A stretch of 64,000 nt of DNA, taken from the NCBI RefSeq assembly GCF_001642735.1, contig NZ_LWHM01000032.1, positions 111,061 to 175,060 of the forward strand, read 5' to 3'. The notes beneath the pieces are model-generated. The model worked only from the letters and a program-made list of their open reading frames with translations. It did not search any database and had not been told where the DNA came from. Of this stretch, positions 1-9,975 are shown piece after piece; the first letter of the stretch is position 1; each line of letters starts with the position of its first letter. The position numbers and the translations under genes were made by a program. The stretch comes from Pseudohongiella nitratireducens (lineage in GTDB: Bacteria; Pseudomonadota; Gammaproteobacteria; Pseudomonadales; Pseudohongiellaceae).

Positions 1-430
1 ACTTGTCGTGCACCATGGCCGTCAGGTCGCCGCCGTCGTCCAGCAGCATGTTGGCATCCCAGGGAGTGCCATCTTTGAGGATAGTCTGCTCGATACACCA
101 GTCCCCTTCCTGAACCGTCTGCCCTTTCCAGGCATAAACAGCGACACCTTTGCTGGCGATATAGGCGGCAGCGTGATCCTGTGTAGAGAAAATGTTGCAT
201 GACGACCAACGCACTTCGGCGCCCAGTTCAACCAGCGTTTCGATCAGGACGGCTGTCTGAATGGTCATGTGAATGCAGCCGATGATTTTAGCGTTTGCCA
301 ATGGCTGAGCGTCGCGATATTGCTCACGCAATGCCATCAACGCAGGCATTTCAGCCTGTGCCAGCAAGACTTCATGACGGCCGTATTCTGCCAGTGACAT
401 ATCGGCAACTTTGTAATCATTCTGACTCAT
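1..430 (-). CDS. ahcY: Adenosylhomocysteinase, N-terminal part (runs off the left edge)
   Basis: S-adenosylhomocysteine hydrolase splits SAH into adenosine and homocysteine in the cytoplasm and so recycles the product of methyltransferases. About 143 residues are visible from the start at 430. They include the family block around the N-terminal substrate pocket ([15 protein letters not shown], then [12 protein letters not shown]) and the opening [18 protein letters not shown]. It lies 43 bp downstream of metK on the same strand, so the two form a SAM-cycle operon. The gap is too short for a SAH riboswitch. The C-terminal NAD-binding part lies outside the window. Confidence 0.95.
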   Translation of the reverse strand, partial: MSQNDYKVADMSLAEYGRHEVLLAQAEMPALMALREQYRDAQPLANAKIIGCIHMTIQTAVLIETLVELGAEVRWSSCNIFSTQDHAAAYIASKGVAVYAWKGQTVQEGDWCIEQTILKDGTPWDANMLLDDGGDLTAMVHDK

Positions 431-473
431 GGTAATTCCTGTATGTTAAGTTAAAAATAATAAAGAGTTGCTG

Positions 474-1631
474 TTAAAGACCGGCAGCGTCGCGCAAGGC
501 GTCGGCTTTATCGGTTCTTTCCCAGGTGAATTCGGGTTCTTCACGACCAAAGTGTCCGTATGCCGCTGTTGGCAAGTAAATAGGACGAATCAGGTCCAAC
601 ATTTTAATCAGGCCTTTCGGTCGCAGTTCAAAATGTTCGCGAACCAGTTCAACAATGCGTGCGTCACTGATCTTGCCGGTACCGAATGTGTCGACACTGA
701 TTGAAGTCGGCTCGGCAACACCAATGGCGTAGGAAACCTGAACTTCGCAACGATCGGCAATGCCGGCGGCAACAATGTTTTTGGCGACATAGCGCGCCGC
801 ATAAGCGGCAGAGCGGTCAACTTTTGATGGGTCTTTGCCGGAGAAAGCACCGCCGCCATGGCGCGCCATACCGCCATAAGTATCAACAATAATTTTTCGA
901 CCGGTCAGTCCGCAATCGCCATAAGGGCCGCCAATCACGAAGCGGCCGGTCGGGTTGATGAAGTATTTGGTATCAGCGCTCAGCCACTCGGCTGGCAGAA
1001 CCGGTTTGATGATTTCTTCCATCACCGCTTCTTGCAGATCCTTTTGGGCAATTTCCGGGTCGTGTTGCGTGGACAGAACCACGGCATCGATTCCGGCAGG
1101 TTTGCCGTCTTCATAACGGAACGTGATCTGACTCTTGGCGTCAGGACGCAACCAGGGCAACACACCGTTCTTACGAATTTCTGCCTGGCGTTTAACAAGA
1201 CGGTGAGAGTACGTGATTGGTGCGGGCATCAGCACATCTGTTTCATTGCTGGCATAACCGAACATCAGGCCCTGGTCACCGGCACCCTGTTCATGGTCTT
1301 CCGTTTCATCCACACCCATGGCAATTTCCGGAGACTGCTTGCCGATGCCGTTGAGGACTGCGCATGAGTGGCCGTCAAACCCTTTGTCTGAATGGTCGTA
1401 GCCAATGTCGATAACCACTTTTCGTGCGATATCTTCCAGATCAACATAAGCTTCGGTCGTTACCTCACCGGCAACCACTACCATGCCGGTTTTAACCAGC
1501 GTTTCGCAGGCGACGCGTGCAGCGGGATCCTGGCGCAGCAAGGCATCAAGAATGGCATCTGAAATCTGGTCAGCAATTTTGTCCGGGTGTCCTTCTGATA
1601 CAGACTCGGAAGTAAACAAGTGTGAGCTCAT
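474..1631 (-). CDS. metK: S-adenosylmethionine synthetase
   Basis: MetK makes S-adenosylmethionine from methionine and ATP. The protein has 385 residues, the normal family length, and starts [18 protein letters not shown], with the ATP-binding GHPDK at residues 14-18. Later family blocks include [12 protein letters not shown] and the phosphate loop [19 protein letters not shown]. It precedes ahcY and follows the sahR-like gene by 76 bp, all on the minus strand. The whole set probably forms one regulated SAM-cycle unit, although the 76-bp gap could hold a promoter of its own. Confidence 0.97.
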   Translation of the reverse strand: MSSHLFTSESVSEGHPDKIADQISDAILDALLRQDPAARVACETLVKTGMVVVAGEVTTEAYVDLEDIARKVVIDIGYDHSDKGFDGHSCAVLNGIGKQSPEIAMGVDETEDHEQGAGDQGLMFGYASNETDVLMPAPITYSHRLVKRQAEIRKNGVLPWLRPDAKSQITFRYEDGKPAGIDAVVLSTQHDPEIAQKDLQEAVMEEIIKPVLPAEWLSADTKYFINPTGRFVIGGPYGDCGLTGRKIIVDTYGGMARHGGGAFSGKDPSKVDRSAAYAARYVAKNIVAAGIADRCEVQVSYAIGVAEPTSISVDTFGTGKISDARIVELVREHFELRPKGLIKMLDLIRPIYLPTAAYGHFGREEPEFTWERTDKADALRDAAGL

Positions 1632-1707
1632 AGTGTGTAGTTCCTGTATGTCTGGGCTATCGATCGTTGTTGACTATTCAACGCGGAAAAGCCCGGTGTT
1701 AAATCCA

Positions 1708-2748
1708 TCATTGATTAATAAATACGCGTATTTGTACCTGGAAACCATTTTTAAGCCCGAGATAGACGCGCTGACTGCAATGCAGCCCGGCGGCCTCTGC
1801 CCATCCATCAAGGTCAGAATCGGCAAAGCCTAACCAAAGGTCGCCACAGGACGCTTTAACCCAGTCCTGGTCATGGTGGCTCAGGTCGATCAGTATTAAC
1901 GTGCCACCGGATGCGAGTAATTGCGCGCAGTCTTTAAACGTGGTTTGTGGTGATGGAATATGGTGAAGCACCATATTGAATACCATCAGGTCGTAGCGTG
2001 CCAGGTTTTGACTGTCTGCCAGTAATGCTGTGGTGTCGCCATGAACAAAATCGACGTTGCCAGCAAGCTTGGGTGCCAGTTGCTGTAACTGTTTTTCTGC
2101 GCGAGTCAGCATTTCCCGGGAATTATCCAGTGCCGATAAGTTGGGGAAACGTTCAGCCAACTCACTCAGTAACGGGCTTTCCCCGGGGCCGACTTCGATA
2201 GCAGAGCTGTTCTCGGGTAGCCGAAGTCCCGCCAGCAGGTCATGCAGCGTTTCCCGATACTGGGCATATTCTGCAATCAGGTCCTGCTTTTCTATAAAGC
2301 GGTCAGCGTGCCGCTCGAAGAACAGCAAGGATTGCTCCGAGCGTTCATCATTGATTTGCTGCGCCCCTGCCGCCAATTCTTCCCGCAGCTGTTGTGCGTC
2401 CAGTGCCGCGAAAGCAGCGCGTTTAATTTCGGCTGCGGGGTCGTCATCTAGCACCAGCGCGCGGCGATAAAAAATGCTGTTACCTTCGCGCCGGGTTGAA
2501 ACCAGGTCAGCCTGGGCCAGTATTTTCAGGTGGTGGCTGAGTGCCGACTGGCGTACATCGACGATACGGCACAGTTCCAGGACGCCATACGAATCAGTGC
2601 GCAACAGGTGCAAAATATCCAGGCGCAACCCATCCGACAATGCTTTAAACAAGCGTGTCAGTTCATCCGGCGCAACACCTGCCTGCACGATGTGCGCAGC
2701 GATAGTGTCGTCACTCTGAGTTGTCGGTTGAGCGGCAGCGGTGGTCAT
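1708..2748 (-). CDS. sahR: ArsR-family regulator fused to a SAM-dependent methyltransferase domain, SahR-like
   Basis: The 346-residue protein has an N-terminal ArsR winged helix (about residues 28-100, with the recognition-helix segment RQSALSHHLKIL). A class I methyltransferase fold follows, with the SAM motif I (AIEVGPGES) at about residues 183-191. ArsR-methyltransferase fusions next to metK and ahcY are known as SahR, a repressor that responds to S-adenosylhomocysteine and controls the SAM cycle. Pseudomonas has an ArsR-type gene at the same place between metK and tkt. An 18-bp perfect palindrome just upstream is the likely operator. The SAH-sensing role here is inferred from family and context. 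Confidence 0.8.
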   Translation of the reverse strand: MTTAAAQPTTQSDDTIAAHIVQAGVAPDELTRLFKALSDGLRLDILHLLRTDSYGVLELCRIVDVRQSALSHHLKILAQADLVSTRREGNSIFYRRALVLDDDPAAEIKRAAFAALDAQQLREELAAGAQQINDERSEQSLLFFERHADRFIEKQDLIAEYAQYRETLHDLLAGLRLPENSSAIEVGPGESPLLSELAERFPNLSALDNSREMLTRAEKQLQQLAPKLAGNVDFVHGDTTALLADSQNLARYDLMVFNMVLHHIPSPQTTFKDCAQLLASGGTLILIDLSHHDQDWVKASCGDLWLGFADSDLDGWAEAAGLHCSQRVYLGLKNGFQVQIRVFINQ

Positions 2749-2779
2749 GGTGGCGAACTATAGCAGCAACCCGGTTCTT

Positions 2780-2797
2780 TATCAAAATATTTTGATA
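2780..2797. promoter_or_regulatory. Perfect 18-bp palindrome, probable SahR operator
   Basis: TATCAAAATATTTTGATA is a perfect inverted repeat. It lies in the divergent region between sahR (start 2748) and tkt (start 2954), 31 bp from the sahR start codon. ArsR-family dimers bind palindromes of this size and AT content, and the half-site resembles the ATCAA/TTGAT type I recall for SahR. It could control sahR-metK-ahcY, and possibly tkt as well. Confidence 0.65.
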
Positions 2798-2953
2798 TAG
2801 ATATGGGTGCCAACCGCCGGCAACGGCTTGAGGAAAAGAGAATTCGCACGATCTATCCGTGTTTTGTCTGGAAAATTAAGCCGATCTGCGGGAAAATACG
2901 CCTTTTATTACCACCTGCGACGATTGAACTACGCGAACAGGAGTCTCCCACCT

Positions 2954-4966
2954 ATGTCGACCCGACAGACCACGCGGCGTGAACGCGCCAATGCGATCCG
3001 CGCCCTGAGCATGGATGCAGTCCAAAAAGCTAATTCCGGACACCCCGGCGCCCCGATGGGGATGGCCGATATTGCTGAAGTTCTATGGAATGACTACCTG
3101 TCCCATAACCCGGTAAATCCACAGTGGATTAACCGTGACCGCTTTATTTTGTCAAATGGTCACGGGTCCATGCTGGTTTACTCGCTGCTGCACCTGAGCG
3201 GTTATGATCTGCCGATCTCGGAACTGCAAAATTTCCGACAGCTGCATTCACGTACACCGGGTCACCCGGAGTATGGCTATACCCCCGGTGTTGAAACCAC
3301 CACAGGCCCACTGGGGCAGGGGTTGGCTAATGGTGTTGGCATGGCGATCGCAGAGAAAACACTGGCCGCACAGTTCAACCGTCCTGACCACGATATTATT
3401 GATCACTTCACCTACGTCTTTGCTGGCGACGGCTGCCTGATGGAAGGCGTATCGCACGAAGTAAGCTCACTGGCCGGCACATTAGGTCTGGGTAAACTGG
3501 TGGTTTTCTACGACGATAACGGTATCTCCATTGATGGTGAGGTACAGGGCTGGTTCACAGACGACACCACCAAGCGCTTCGAGTCCTACGGTTGGCAAGT
3601 GCTGGCAGTAGATGGTCATGATGCAGAGCAAATCAACGAGGCGATTAAATCGGCACGTGCTGAAACGTCCCGGCCGACGCTGATCCGCTGTAAAACAGTG
3701 ATCGGTTTTGGTTCACCGGGCAAGTCGGGTACTTCCGGTATCCATGGTGCCCCGCTCGGTGCTGAGGAAATTGAAGCGACGCGTAAAGAGCTCGGTTGGG
3801 AGCACGCGCCATTTGAAGTGCCAGAGGCGATTCAGAATGACTGGGACGCGCGTGAGCGTGGTTTCCAGGCTGAGTCGAGCTGGAAAGAGCGCATGACCCG
3901 CTACGAAGAAGCTTACCCGGAACTGGCTGTCGAACTGGTGCGCCGCCTTAAAGGTGAGCTGCCCGGTGATTTTGCCGCCAAGGCTGATGAAGTTGTGGCG
4001 AAGTTCAATGCTGCTGAAGAAAGCCTGGCAACTCGTAAGGCGTCACAGAATGCCATCGCCGCATTCAATGAAGTATTGCCCGAGCTGCTGGGCGGCTCGG
4101 CCGATCTGACCGGTTCCAATTTGACCATGTGGTCAGGCAGTCAGCCAGTGTCCGCCGACAAAGCCGATGGCAACTACATTTATTACGGTGTTCGCGAATT
4201 CGGTATGTCAGCCATCATGAATGGCATTGCCCTGCATGGTGGTTTCATCCCTTACGGCGGTACTTTTCTGATTTTCATGGAATATGCACGCAATGCTGTC
4301 CGTATGGGAGCATTAATGAAGCAACAAGTGATCAACGTGTATACCCATGATTCCATTGGCCAGGGTGAAGACGGCCCAACGCACCAGCCAGTAGAGCAAC
4401 TGAGCAATCTGCGCACGACGCCGAACATGGCGGTCTGGCGTCCCAGCGATGCGGTTGAGACGGCTGTGGCCTGGAAGCATGCCCTGCTGCGTTCTGATGG
4501 CCCGACCTCTCTGGTGTTCTCGCGCCAGGGGCTGCCTCACCAGGGGCGCAACGCGGAACAACTGCAGAATATTGAACGTGGTGGCTATGTGCTGGAAGAC
4601 TGTGAAGGCACGCCGGACATTATCGTTCTTGCCACCGGTTCTGAAGTCAGCATTGCCCGGGATGCAGTAAAGACGCTACACCAGGACGGCGTTGCGGCGC
4701 GACTGGTTGCCATGCCATCGGTTGAGTACTTCCTGGCTCAGGATGCTGATTACCGCGAGCAGGTGCTGCCGGCCCAGGTGCGTCGTCGCCTGGCAGTTGA
4801 AGCTGGTGCCGCGGATTACTGGTACAAATTCGTTGGCCTGGATGGCGATGTGATCGGTATGACCACGTTCGGTGAATCTGCCCCAGGCAGTGCCCTGATG
4901 AAAGAGTTCGGGTTTACACCGGAAAATATTGTGAACCGGGCAAAAGCATTGCTGTCCAATGGCTGA
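2954..4966 (+). CDS. tkt: Transketolase
   Basis: Thiamine-diphosphate enzyme of the pentose phosphate pathway that moves two-carbon units between sugar phosphates. The start [21 protein letters not shown] at 2954 is chosen because AGGAG lies 10 bp upstream and E. coli-type transketolases begin here. An in-frame start at 2807 would add 49 residues with no family resemblance. The protein has 670 residues, the usual length. Visible motifs are the thiamine-binding segment starting GDGCLMEG near residue 155 and the C-terminal GHGSM and [15 protein letters not shown] blocks. It overlaps epd by 8 bp, the first of a tkt-epd-pgk-fba cluster. Confidence 0.96.
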   Translation: MSTRQTTRRERANAIRALSMDAVQKANSGHPGAPMGMADIAEVLWNDYLSHNPVNPQWINRDRFILSNGHGSMLVYSLLHLSGYDLPISELQNFRQLHSRTPGHPEYGYTPGVETTTGPLGQGLANGVGMAIAEKTLAAQFNRPDHDIIDHFTYVFAGDGCLMEGVSHEVSSLAGTLGLGKLVVFYDDNGISIDGEVQGWFTDDTTKRFESYGWQVLAVDGHDAEQINEAIKSARAETSRPTLIRCKTVIGFGSPGKSGTSGIHGAPLGAEEIEATRKELGWEHAPFEVPEAIQNDWDARERGFQAESSWKERMTRYEEAYPELAVELVRRLKGELPGDFAAKADEVVAKFNAAEESLATRKASQNAIAAFNEVLPELLGGSADLTGSNLTMWSGSQPVSADKADGNYIYYGVREFGMSAIMNGIALHGGFIPYGGTFLIFMEYARNAVRMGALMKQQVINVYTHDSIGQGEDGPTHQPVEQLSNLRTTPNMAVWRPSDAVETAVAWKHALLRSDGPTSLVFSRQGLPHQGRNAEQLQNIERGGYVLEDCEGTPDIIVLATGSEVSIARDAVKTLHQDGVAARLVAMPSVEYFLAQDADYREQVLPAQVRRRLAVEAGAADYWYKFVGLDGDVIGMTTFGESAPGSALMKEFGFTPENIVNRAKALLSNG

Positions 4967-6011
4967 TACCTCGCGACTGGCGATTAATGGTTACGGCAGA
5001 ATAGGACGCTGTGTGCTGCGGGCACTGCACGAGCGTGATGACCTGTCGTCATTGAATGTGGTCGCCATCAATGACCTGACAGATGCGCGCACGCTGGCGC
5101 ACCTGACACGGTATGACAGTACGCATGGGCGATTTCCGGGCAACGTGAGTTTGCAAAGTGACAATGTGCTGCAGGTCAACGGCAGTCACGTCAAGATTTT
5201 GCAAACCCCTGGTGTGGATGATTTGCCCTGGCAGGCAATGGACATTGATCTGGTACTGGAATGCAGTGGCCAATTAAGTGACCGTGCTGCAGGTGAGCGC
5301 CACCTTTCTGCTGGCGCCAGGCGCATGCTGTTTTCGCAACCGGCCAGTCATGATGTGGATGCCACTATTGTTTATGGTATCAACGATGGTGATTTGCAGG
5401 CATCGCACCGCATCATCTCCGCCGCCTCCTGCACCACCAATTGTGTGGTGCCGGTGATTAAATGCCTGGATGATGCGTTTGGGCTGGAGTACGGTGTGAT
5501 TACCACCATTCACTCGGCAATGAATGACCAGCCGGTGATTGATGCATATCACCATCAGGATTTGCGCAAGACACGTAGTGCCGTGCAGTCCATTATTCCA
5601 GTGGATACAGGCCTGGCCAAGGGCATTGGTCGCATATTGCCACACCTGGACGGGCGCTTTTCCGCACAGGCAATGCGTGTGCCGACAGTGAATGTGTCCG
5701 CGATTGATTTGACAGTGACGGTTCGCGAAGGCGTAACCGCTGACATCGTAAATCAGGCGATCAGAGCAGCTGCCGCGCAATCTGCGCCGGATGTGCTTGC
5801 CTGTACTGATGAGCCGCTGGCATCTTGTGACTTTAATCATGATCCGCGGTCTGCCATTGTGGATTTAAGTCAGACGCGTGTCAGTGGCAAAAACCTTGTA
5901 AAAGTGCTGGCCTGGTTTGATAACGAATGGGCCTATGCCAATCGAATGCTGGATGTGGCGCAATTGATTTGCCAGCTGGATTCAACAAGCGGTGCAGGAA
6001 CCAAACGATAA
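4959..6011 (+). CDS. epd: Erythrose-4-phosphate dehydrogenase / GAPDH family
   Basis: NAD-dependent dehydrogenase of 350 residues with the Rossmann motif NGYGRIGR at its start and the catalytic cysteine in SCTTNC. The segment [19 protein letters not shown] is typical of Epd (erythrose-4-phosphate to 4-phosphoerythronate, for pyridoxal phosphate synthesis) rather than glycolytic GapA. The position between tkt and pgk is also the standard epd site. It overlaps tkt by 8 bp, suggesting translational coupling. A dual glyceraldehyde-3-phosphate activity cannot be excluded, since no other gap gene is in the window. Confidence 0.88.
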   Translation: MADTSRLAINGYGRIGRCVLRALHERDDLSSLNVVAINDLTDARTLAHLTRYDSTHGRFPGNVSLQSDNVLQVNGSHVKILQTPGVDDLPWQAMDIDLVLECSGQLSDRAAGERHLSAGARRMLFSQPASHDVDATIVYGINDGDLQASHRIISAASCTTNCVVPVIKCLDDAFGLEYGVITTIHSAMNDQPVIDAYHHQDLRKTRSAVQSIIPVDTGLAKGIGRILPHLDGRFSAQAMRVPTVNVSAIDLTVTVREGVTADIVNQAIRAAAAQSAPDVLACTDEPLASCDFNHDPRSAIVDLSQTRVSGKNLVKVLAWFDNEWAYANRMLDVAQLICQLDSTSGAGTKR

Positions 6012-6105
6012 ATTTTGTTAGGCAGATAAGACGTTTTAGGCCGCCAAGAAGTTTAGAGAGACCCCGTCGCATAGGGATACATGGCAAAGGAGAGTAGGAC
6101 TGGCT

Positions 6106-7287
6106 ATGACTAGCTCAAAGACAATCAAACGAATGCAGGAACTGAACCTTGAGGGTAAGCGGGTTTTGATTCGCGAAGACCTGAATGTGCCAGTAAAAGA
6201 CGGCAAGGTTGGTAATGACACACGGATTGTCGCCGCATTGCCAACGATCAAGCAGGCAATGGAGGCCGGTGCCCGCGTGATTGTGATGTCTCACCTGGGA
6301 CGGCCAGAAGAGGGCAAGGCAATTGCGGAACAGCCAGAATCATCCTTGCAGCCAGTCGCTGCCCACCTGCAGTCCCTGCTCGGTAGCCCGGTCAGACTGG
6401 TGGCTGATTATATCGGTAACCCTGACTCAGCCACGCCAGCAGATGGTGAGGTGGTTCTGCTCGAAAACGTAAGGGTTAACGTTGGCGAGAAAAAAGATGA
6501 TGAAACACTGGCAAAACAGTATGCCGCGCTTTGTGATGTGTTTGTCATGGATGCGTTTGGTACAGCTCACCGTGCCCAGGCCAGCACGCATGGTGTGGCT
6601 AAATTTGCCGGCCAGGCGTGTGCCGGTCCGTTGTTGTCAGCAGAACTGGATGCGCTGGACAAAGCATTGCAGGCACCCGAGCGTCCCATGCTGGCAATAG
6701 TGGGTGGCGCCAAGGTGTCCAGCAAGCTGGAAGTGCTGGAAAGTCTGGCTGAGAAAACAGATCAGTTGATCGTGGGTGGCGGCATTGCCAATACCTTCCT
6801 GCTGGCAGCCGGTTATTCTGTTGGTAACTCCCTGGTAGAAAAAGACCTGGTACCTACGGCTAAAGCGCTGATGGAGAAGACCAGCATTCCCCTGCCAGTA
6901 GATGTCATTGTTGCCAAAGAATTTTCGGCAGATGCTGAGGCCACGGTTAAGAATGTGGCAGACATCGCTGATGATGACATGATCCTGGATATTGGTCCGG
7001 CAACTGCCGCCCGATTGTCAGAAATCATTGCTGGCATGAAAACCATTATCTGGAATGGTCCGGTTGGGGTGTTTGAATTTGATGCTTTTGCAACGGGTAC
7101 TGAGGCCATTGCGCGGGCAATCGCTGAGAACGACGGTTTCTCTATTGCCGGTGGTGGCGAAACCATCCAGGCAATCGATAAGTTTGGCATTACCGATAAA
7201 GTTTCTTATATCTCGACAGGCGGCGGTGCATTTTTGGAGTTTGTGCAAGGCGAGACATTGCCAGCCGTTGCAATTTTGGAACAGTAA
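6106..7287 (+). CDS. pgk: Phosphoglycerate kinase
   Basis: Catalyses the ATP-forming step between 1,3-bisphosphoglycerate and 3-phosphoglycerate. The protein has 393 residues, close to the usual 387-395. N-terminal substrate-binding residues are visible ([11 protein letters not shown], then HLGRP), as are the nucleotide-binding block [13 protein letters not shown], the motif WNGPVGVFE and the C-terminal GGGET and [10 protein letters not shown] purine-rich AAGGAGAG ribosome site precedes the start. It follows epd by 94 bp and precedes fba by 25 bp. Confidence 0.97.
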   Translation: MTSSKTIKRMQELNLEGKRVLIREDLNVPVKDGKVGNDTRIVAALPTIKQAMEAGARVIVMSHLGRPEEGKAIAEQPESSLQPVAAHLQSLLGSPVRLVADYIGNPDSATPADGEVVLLENVRVNVGEKKDDETLAKQYAALCDVFVMDAFGTAHRAQASTHGVAKFAGQACAGPLLSAELDALDKALQAPERPMLAIVGGAKVSSKLEVLESLAEKTDQLIVGGGIANTFLLAAGYSVGNSLVEKDLVPTAKALMEKTSIPLPVDVIVAKEFSADAEATVKNVADIADDDMILDIGPATAARLSEIIAGMKTIIWNGPVGVFEFDAFATGTEAIARAIAENDGFSIAGGGETIQAIDKFGITDKVSYISTGGGAFLEFVQGETLPAVAILEQ

Positions 7288-7312
7288 TTAACGAAAACAA
7301 AGAGGATTAGTT

Positions 7313-8356
7313 ATGGCACTGATGAGCATGCGACAGCTGCTGGATCACGCTGCGGAAAATGGATACGGAGTTCCGGCGTTTAACGTCAACAACCTGGAAC
7401 AGGTTCGCGCGATCATGGAAGCGGCCAATGAAGTGAATAGTCCTGTGATTCTTCAGGCGTCTGCTGGCGCCAGAAAATACGCCGGGTCTAATTTTTTGCG
7501 TCATTTGATTCTGGCGGCTATCGAAGAGTTCCCTCATATTCCTATCGTGATGCACCAGGATCACGGTGTCACGCCTGCGGTTTGTCAGCGTTCGATTCAA
7601 CTGGGTTTCTCCTCCGTGATGATGGATGGTTCACTGGGTCCAGATGGTAAAACACCGACAGACTACGAATACAATGTCGATGTAACGCGCACCGTTGTGC
7701 AGATGGCGCACGCCTGCGGTGTATCAGTGGAAGGTGAAATCGGTTGCCTGGGGTCACTGGAAACCGGTATGGCCGGAGAAGAAGATGGCATCGGCGCAGA
7801 AGGTAAACTGAGCCATGACCAGATGCTGACTTCTCCGGAAGAAGCCGAATCTTTTGTTAATGATACCGGTGTTGATGCCCTGGCTATCGCTGTCGGTACC
7901 AGCCACGGCGCTTACAAGTTTACACGTCCACCAACCGGTGACATCCTGGCTGTCAGCCGTATCAAGGAAATTCACAAGCGTATTCCTAACACTCACCTGG
8001 TTATGCACGGCTCCTCTTCTGTGCCGCAGGAGTGGCTGGCAATCATCAACGAGTTTGGTGGTGAAATCCCTGAAACGTATGGCGTACCTGTCGAAGAAAT
8101 TCAGGAAGGTATCAAGCATGGCGTTCGCAAGGTCAACATTGATACGGATCTGCGTCTGGCGTCTACTGGTGCGGTGCGCAAATTCCTGGCGGAGAACAAA
8201 TCAGAGTTTGATCCGCGTAAATTCCTGATACCAACCACGCAAGCGATGAAGGGCATTGTTAAAGATCGTCTGGAAGCGTTTGGTACGGCGGGTCAGGCGA
8301 GCAAGCTGGGCAAGATCTACAGCCTGGAGGAAATGGCTGAGAAGTACGGGCTGTAA
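7313..8356 (+). CDS. fba: Fructose-bisphosphate aldolase, class II (Calvin-cycle subtype)
   Basis: Zinc-dependent aldolase of 347 residues that joins or splits fructose-1,6-bisphosphate. Metal and substrate motifs are visible: HQDHGVTP, the sequence [39 protein letters not shown] and NIDTDLR. The overall sequence is the type usually annotated as the Calvin-cycle subtype found in many non-photosynthetic gammaproteobacteria. It closes the tkt-epd-pgk-fba cluster. Immediately downstream the core order stops and an island of hairpin elements begins. Confidence 0.95.
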   Translation: MALMSMRQLLDHAAENGYGVPAFNVNNLEQVRAIMEAANEVNSPVILQASAGARKYAGSNFLRHLILAAIEEFPHIPIVMHQDHGVTPAVCQRSIQLGFSSVMMDGSLGPDGKTPTDYEYNVDVTRTVVQMAHACGVSVEGEIGCLGSLETGMAGEEDGIGAEGKLSHDQMLTSPEEAESFVNDTGVDALAIAVGTSHGAYKFTRPPTGDILAVSRIKEIHKRIPNTHLVMHGSSSVPQEWLAIINEFGGEIPETYGVPVEEIQEGIKHGVRKVNIDTDLRLASTGAVRKFLAENKSEFDPRKFLIPTTQAMKGIVKDRLEAFGTAGQASKLGKIYSLEEMAEKYGL

Positions 8357-8395
8357 CGCTTGGGCTTAGTTTAAGAAACACTTCGTAGTGAGTGC

Positions 8396-8567
8396 GGTCA
8401 TGCTGTTGCATTCGCCCGGCTGCGCGGTCACTTCCCTCCTCCCTGACCCGGACGCTGCGGAACTCGTTTGCGTGGCAAACTCAGACAGTCCTCGCGTTTG
8501 ATCCGGGCCAGTGAGGAGGGAAATACGTGACCTGATTGCTTCGCCGGGTGAATGCAACAGCATGACC
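8396..8567 (-). repeat. Long hairpin element H1 (172 bp)
   Basis: Terminal arms 8396-8420 and 8543-8567 are complementary over 25 bp, with one G-T wobble at the 19th pair. A second stem (GGTCAC with TTCCCTC against GAGGGAA with GTGACC) lies inside it. The apex (8454-8495, read on the minus strand) is GCGAGGACTGTCTGAG, a small GTTTGC/GCAAAC hairpin, then GAGTTCCGCAGC. The outer end carries GGCACCAAGGTC on the minus strand (8563-8574). It is nearly identical inside to the copy at 8748, but the arms differ. No protein is encoded. Confidence 0.85.
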
Positions 8568-8575
8568 TTGGTGCC

Positions 8576-8745
8576 ACTTGTGGGCGGGGTTGCGGAGCTT
8601 GCTCACAAACTCAGATAGTTCCACGCGCTTTTTCCGGTCAGCCCCTGGCGGAGAAAGCGTGCTCTGATGGCTCGGATCCCTAAGCCAATCGCCTTTCTTT
8701 TTTTCACCGCTTCTCGGCACTAGCTCATACAGTCCTCGGTTTGGT
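8576..8745 (-). repeat. Degenerate remnants of the hairpin family
   Basis: Between the two intact copies are weaker matches to the apical core. One, around 8590-8640 (TTGCGGAGCTTGCTC, then ACTCAGATAGTTCC), resembles the GCGGAACTC...ACTCAGACAGTCC core. Another, around 8705-8747, ends in the same CTCATACAGTCCTCGGTTTGG that opens the tandem units near 9.86 kb. No intact terminal arms pair here. I read the stretch as decayed or recombined copies; no gene is visible. Confidence 0.5.
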
Positions 8746-8747
8746 TC

Positions 8748-8919
8748 GGTCGTTTCATTGCCTCCACCCGGCTGCGCGGTCACTTCCCTCATGCCCTGCC
8801 CGGACGCTGCGGAACTCGTTTGCGTGGCAAACTCAGACAGTCCTCGCGTTTGATCCGGGCCAGTGAGGAGGGAAATACGTGACCTGATTGCTTCGCCGGG
8901 TGGAGGCAATGAAACGACC
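8748..8919 (-). repeat. Long hairpin element H2 (172 bp)
   Basis: Arms 8748-8772 and 8895-8919 are perfectly complementary over 25 bp. The interior is almost identical to H1, but the arms differ from H1 at 8 of 25 positions, with matching changes on the other side. The apex on the minus strand is again GGACTGTCTGAG, small hairpin, GAGTTCCGCAGC (8806-8847). The outer GGCACCAAGGTC motif (minus strand) is at 8915-8926. It lies 124 bp upstream of higB. Confidence 0.88.
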
Positions 8920-9015
8920 TTGGTGCCGGGCTGGGGGTTGTGCGCTATAAATGGATAGGCGTTTAATTCTTGTTGTGTTTCACGGGAGTGAGTGGGGAAT
9001 GTGTGGTTTGTGGAA

Positions 9016-9034
9016 TGTATCGTATAGCGATACA
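9016..9034. promoter_or_regulatory. Inverted repeat before higBA, probable HigA operator
   Basis: TGTATCGTATAGCGATACA has perfect 7-bp arms (TGTATCG and CGATACA) around a 5-bp centre. It ends 8 bp before the higB start. HigA antitoxins repress their own operon through such palindromes, so autoregulation is the natural reading. Confidence 0.6.
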
Positions 9035-9042
9035 ATTATGTA

Positions 9043-9321
9043 TTGATCATTAGTTTCCGGCATAAAGGGCTTGAGGCTTTTTATCGAACGGGGACTACGC
9101 GCGGGATTCAGGCGGCTCATGCTAAAAAGCTTCGGCGTATTCTGGGTTTGCTGGATGTGGCTACAGGCCATGTGGATCTAGATCTTCCCGCGTTCAGGCT
9201 ACATCCGTTAAAAGGAGATTTGGCAGGATATTGGTCGATTCATGTTAATGGGAATTGGCGGGTAATGTTTCGTTTTAAGGGACAGGATGTCGAGCTTGTT
9301 AATTATCTTGATTATCACTAA
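9043..9321 (+). CDS. higB: HigB/RelE-type toxin
   Basis: Protein of 92 residues, starting at TTG (no in-frame ATG fits), that reads MIISFRHKGLEAFYRTGTT. This is the usual HigB opening. The C-terminal LAGYWSIHVNGNWRVMFRF is the conserved core of the ribosome-dependent mRNA interferase fold. The antitoxin follows 12 bp later, in the toxin-first order typical of higBA. The pair sits between hairpin elements H2 and the tandem units near 9.6 kb, so it appears to have arrived as an accessory module. Confidence 0.88.
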   Translation: MIISFRHKGLEAFYRTGTTRGIQAAHAKKLRRILGLLDVATGHVDLDLPAFRLHPLKGDLAGYWSIHVNGNWRVMFRFKGQDVELVNYLDYH

Positions 9322-9333
9322 GCAGGGTTAACT

Positions 9334-9618
9334 ATGATGAAGAATCCTCCGCACCCGGGTGAGTTGATCAGAGAAGATGTGATTGAAGAGTTGGGTCTGT
9401 CTGTGACAGAGGCTGCAGAGAGTCTGAGAATGTCGCGGGTTGCGTTATCGCGTGTGCTGAATTGTCGTGCAGCGATTAGTTCTGATCTTGCATTAAGGCT
9501 TGAGCTGGCGGGCGTTGGCTCGGCGAGTGCCTGGTTGGCTATGCAGGTTAATTACGATTTAGCTCAAGCCAGATTGCTTCCGCAGCCATCTGTTCGGGCT
9601 TTGCGGTCAGCTTCTTAA
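9334..9618 (+). CDS. higA: HigA-type antitoxin
   Basis: Helix-turn-helix antitoxin of 94 residues. It opens with the HigA signature PPHPGELIREDVIEELGLS, followed by the Xre-type helix-turn-helix (VTEAAESLRMSRVALSRVLN, about residues 23-43) and the NYDLAQAR tail. It should neutralise HigB and bind the palindrome at 9016-9034. It is co-transcribed with higB. Confidence 0.9.
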   Translation: MMKNPPHPGELIREDVIEELGLSVTEAAESLRMSRVALSRVLNCRAAISSDLALRLELAGVGSASAWLAMQVNYDLAQARLLPQPSVRALRSAS

Positions 9619-9621
9619 TTC

Positions 9622-9975
9622 AAGCTAAGGCAGTCCTCGGTTTGGTTCGGTCGTTTCATTGCATCCACCCGGCTACGCGGTCACTCCCCTCATGCCCTGC
9701 CCGGACGCTGCGGAACTCACTTGCACCGCTTCGCGGCACAAGCTCAAACAGTCCTCGGTTTGGGGCGGTCAGATCGTTGCATTCAACCCGCTACGCGGTC
9801 ACTCCCCTCATGCCCTGCCCGGACGCTGCGGAACTCACTTGCACCGCTTCGCGGCACAAGCTCATACAGTCCTCGGTTTGGTTCGGTCGTTTCATTGCAC
9901 CCACCCGGCTACGCGGCCACTTCCCTGTCACCTGCTCCGGACGCTGCGGAACTCACTTGCACCGCTTTGCGGTAC
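9622..9975 (-). repeat. Three tandem 118-bp units derived from the hairpin family
   Basis: Units start at 9622, 9740 and 9858, each exactly 118 bp, and open with AAGCT(C/A)A. Each carries the left arm and the apical core but not the matching right arm. Only the third unit continues into a complete hairpin (9885-10066). Each unit ends in a small stem around ACCGCTTCGCGG. The exact period points to unequal recombination or replication slippage. Overlapping open frames here are repeat artefacts. Confidence 0.85.

Noticed and set aside
431..473. SAH riboswitch between metK and ahcY
   Set aside because: The gap is 43 bp, too short for the known fold.
1720..1733. 14-bp palindrome AAATACGCGTATTT as an operator before metK
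   Set aside because: It lies inside the coding end of the sahR gene and encodes the last residues; coincidence is likely.
2807..2953. Extended N-terminus for transketolase from the ATG at 2807
   Set aside because: The extra 49 residues have no family match, overlap the regulatory region near the SahR palindrome, and a good ribosome site precedes 2954.
9622..9975. CRISPR array
   Set aside because: Units are 118 bp and nearly identical throughout, with no short repeat and unique spacer pattern and no cas genes.
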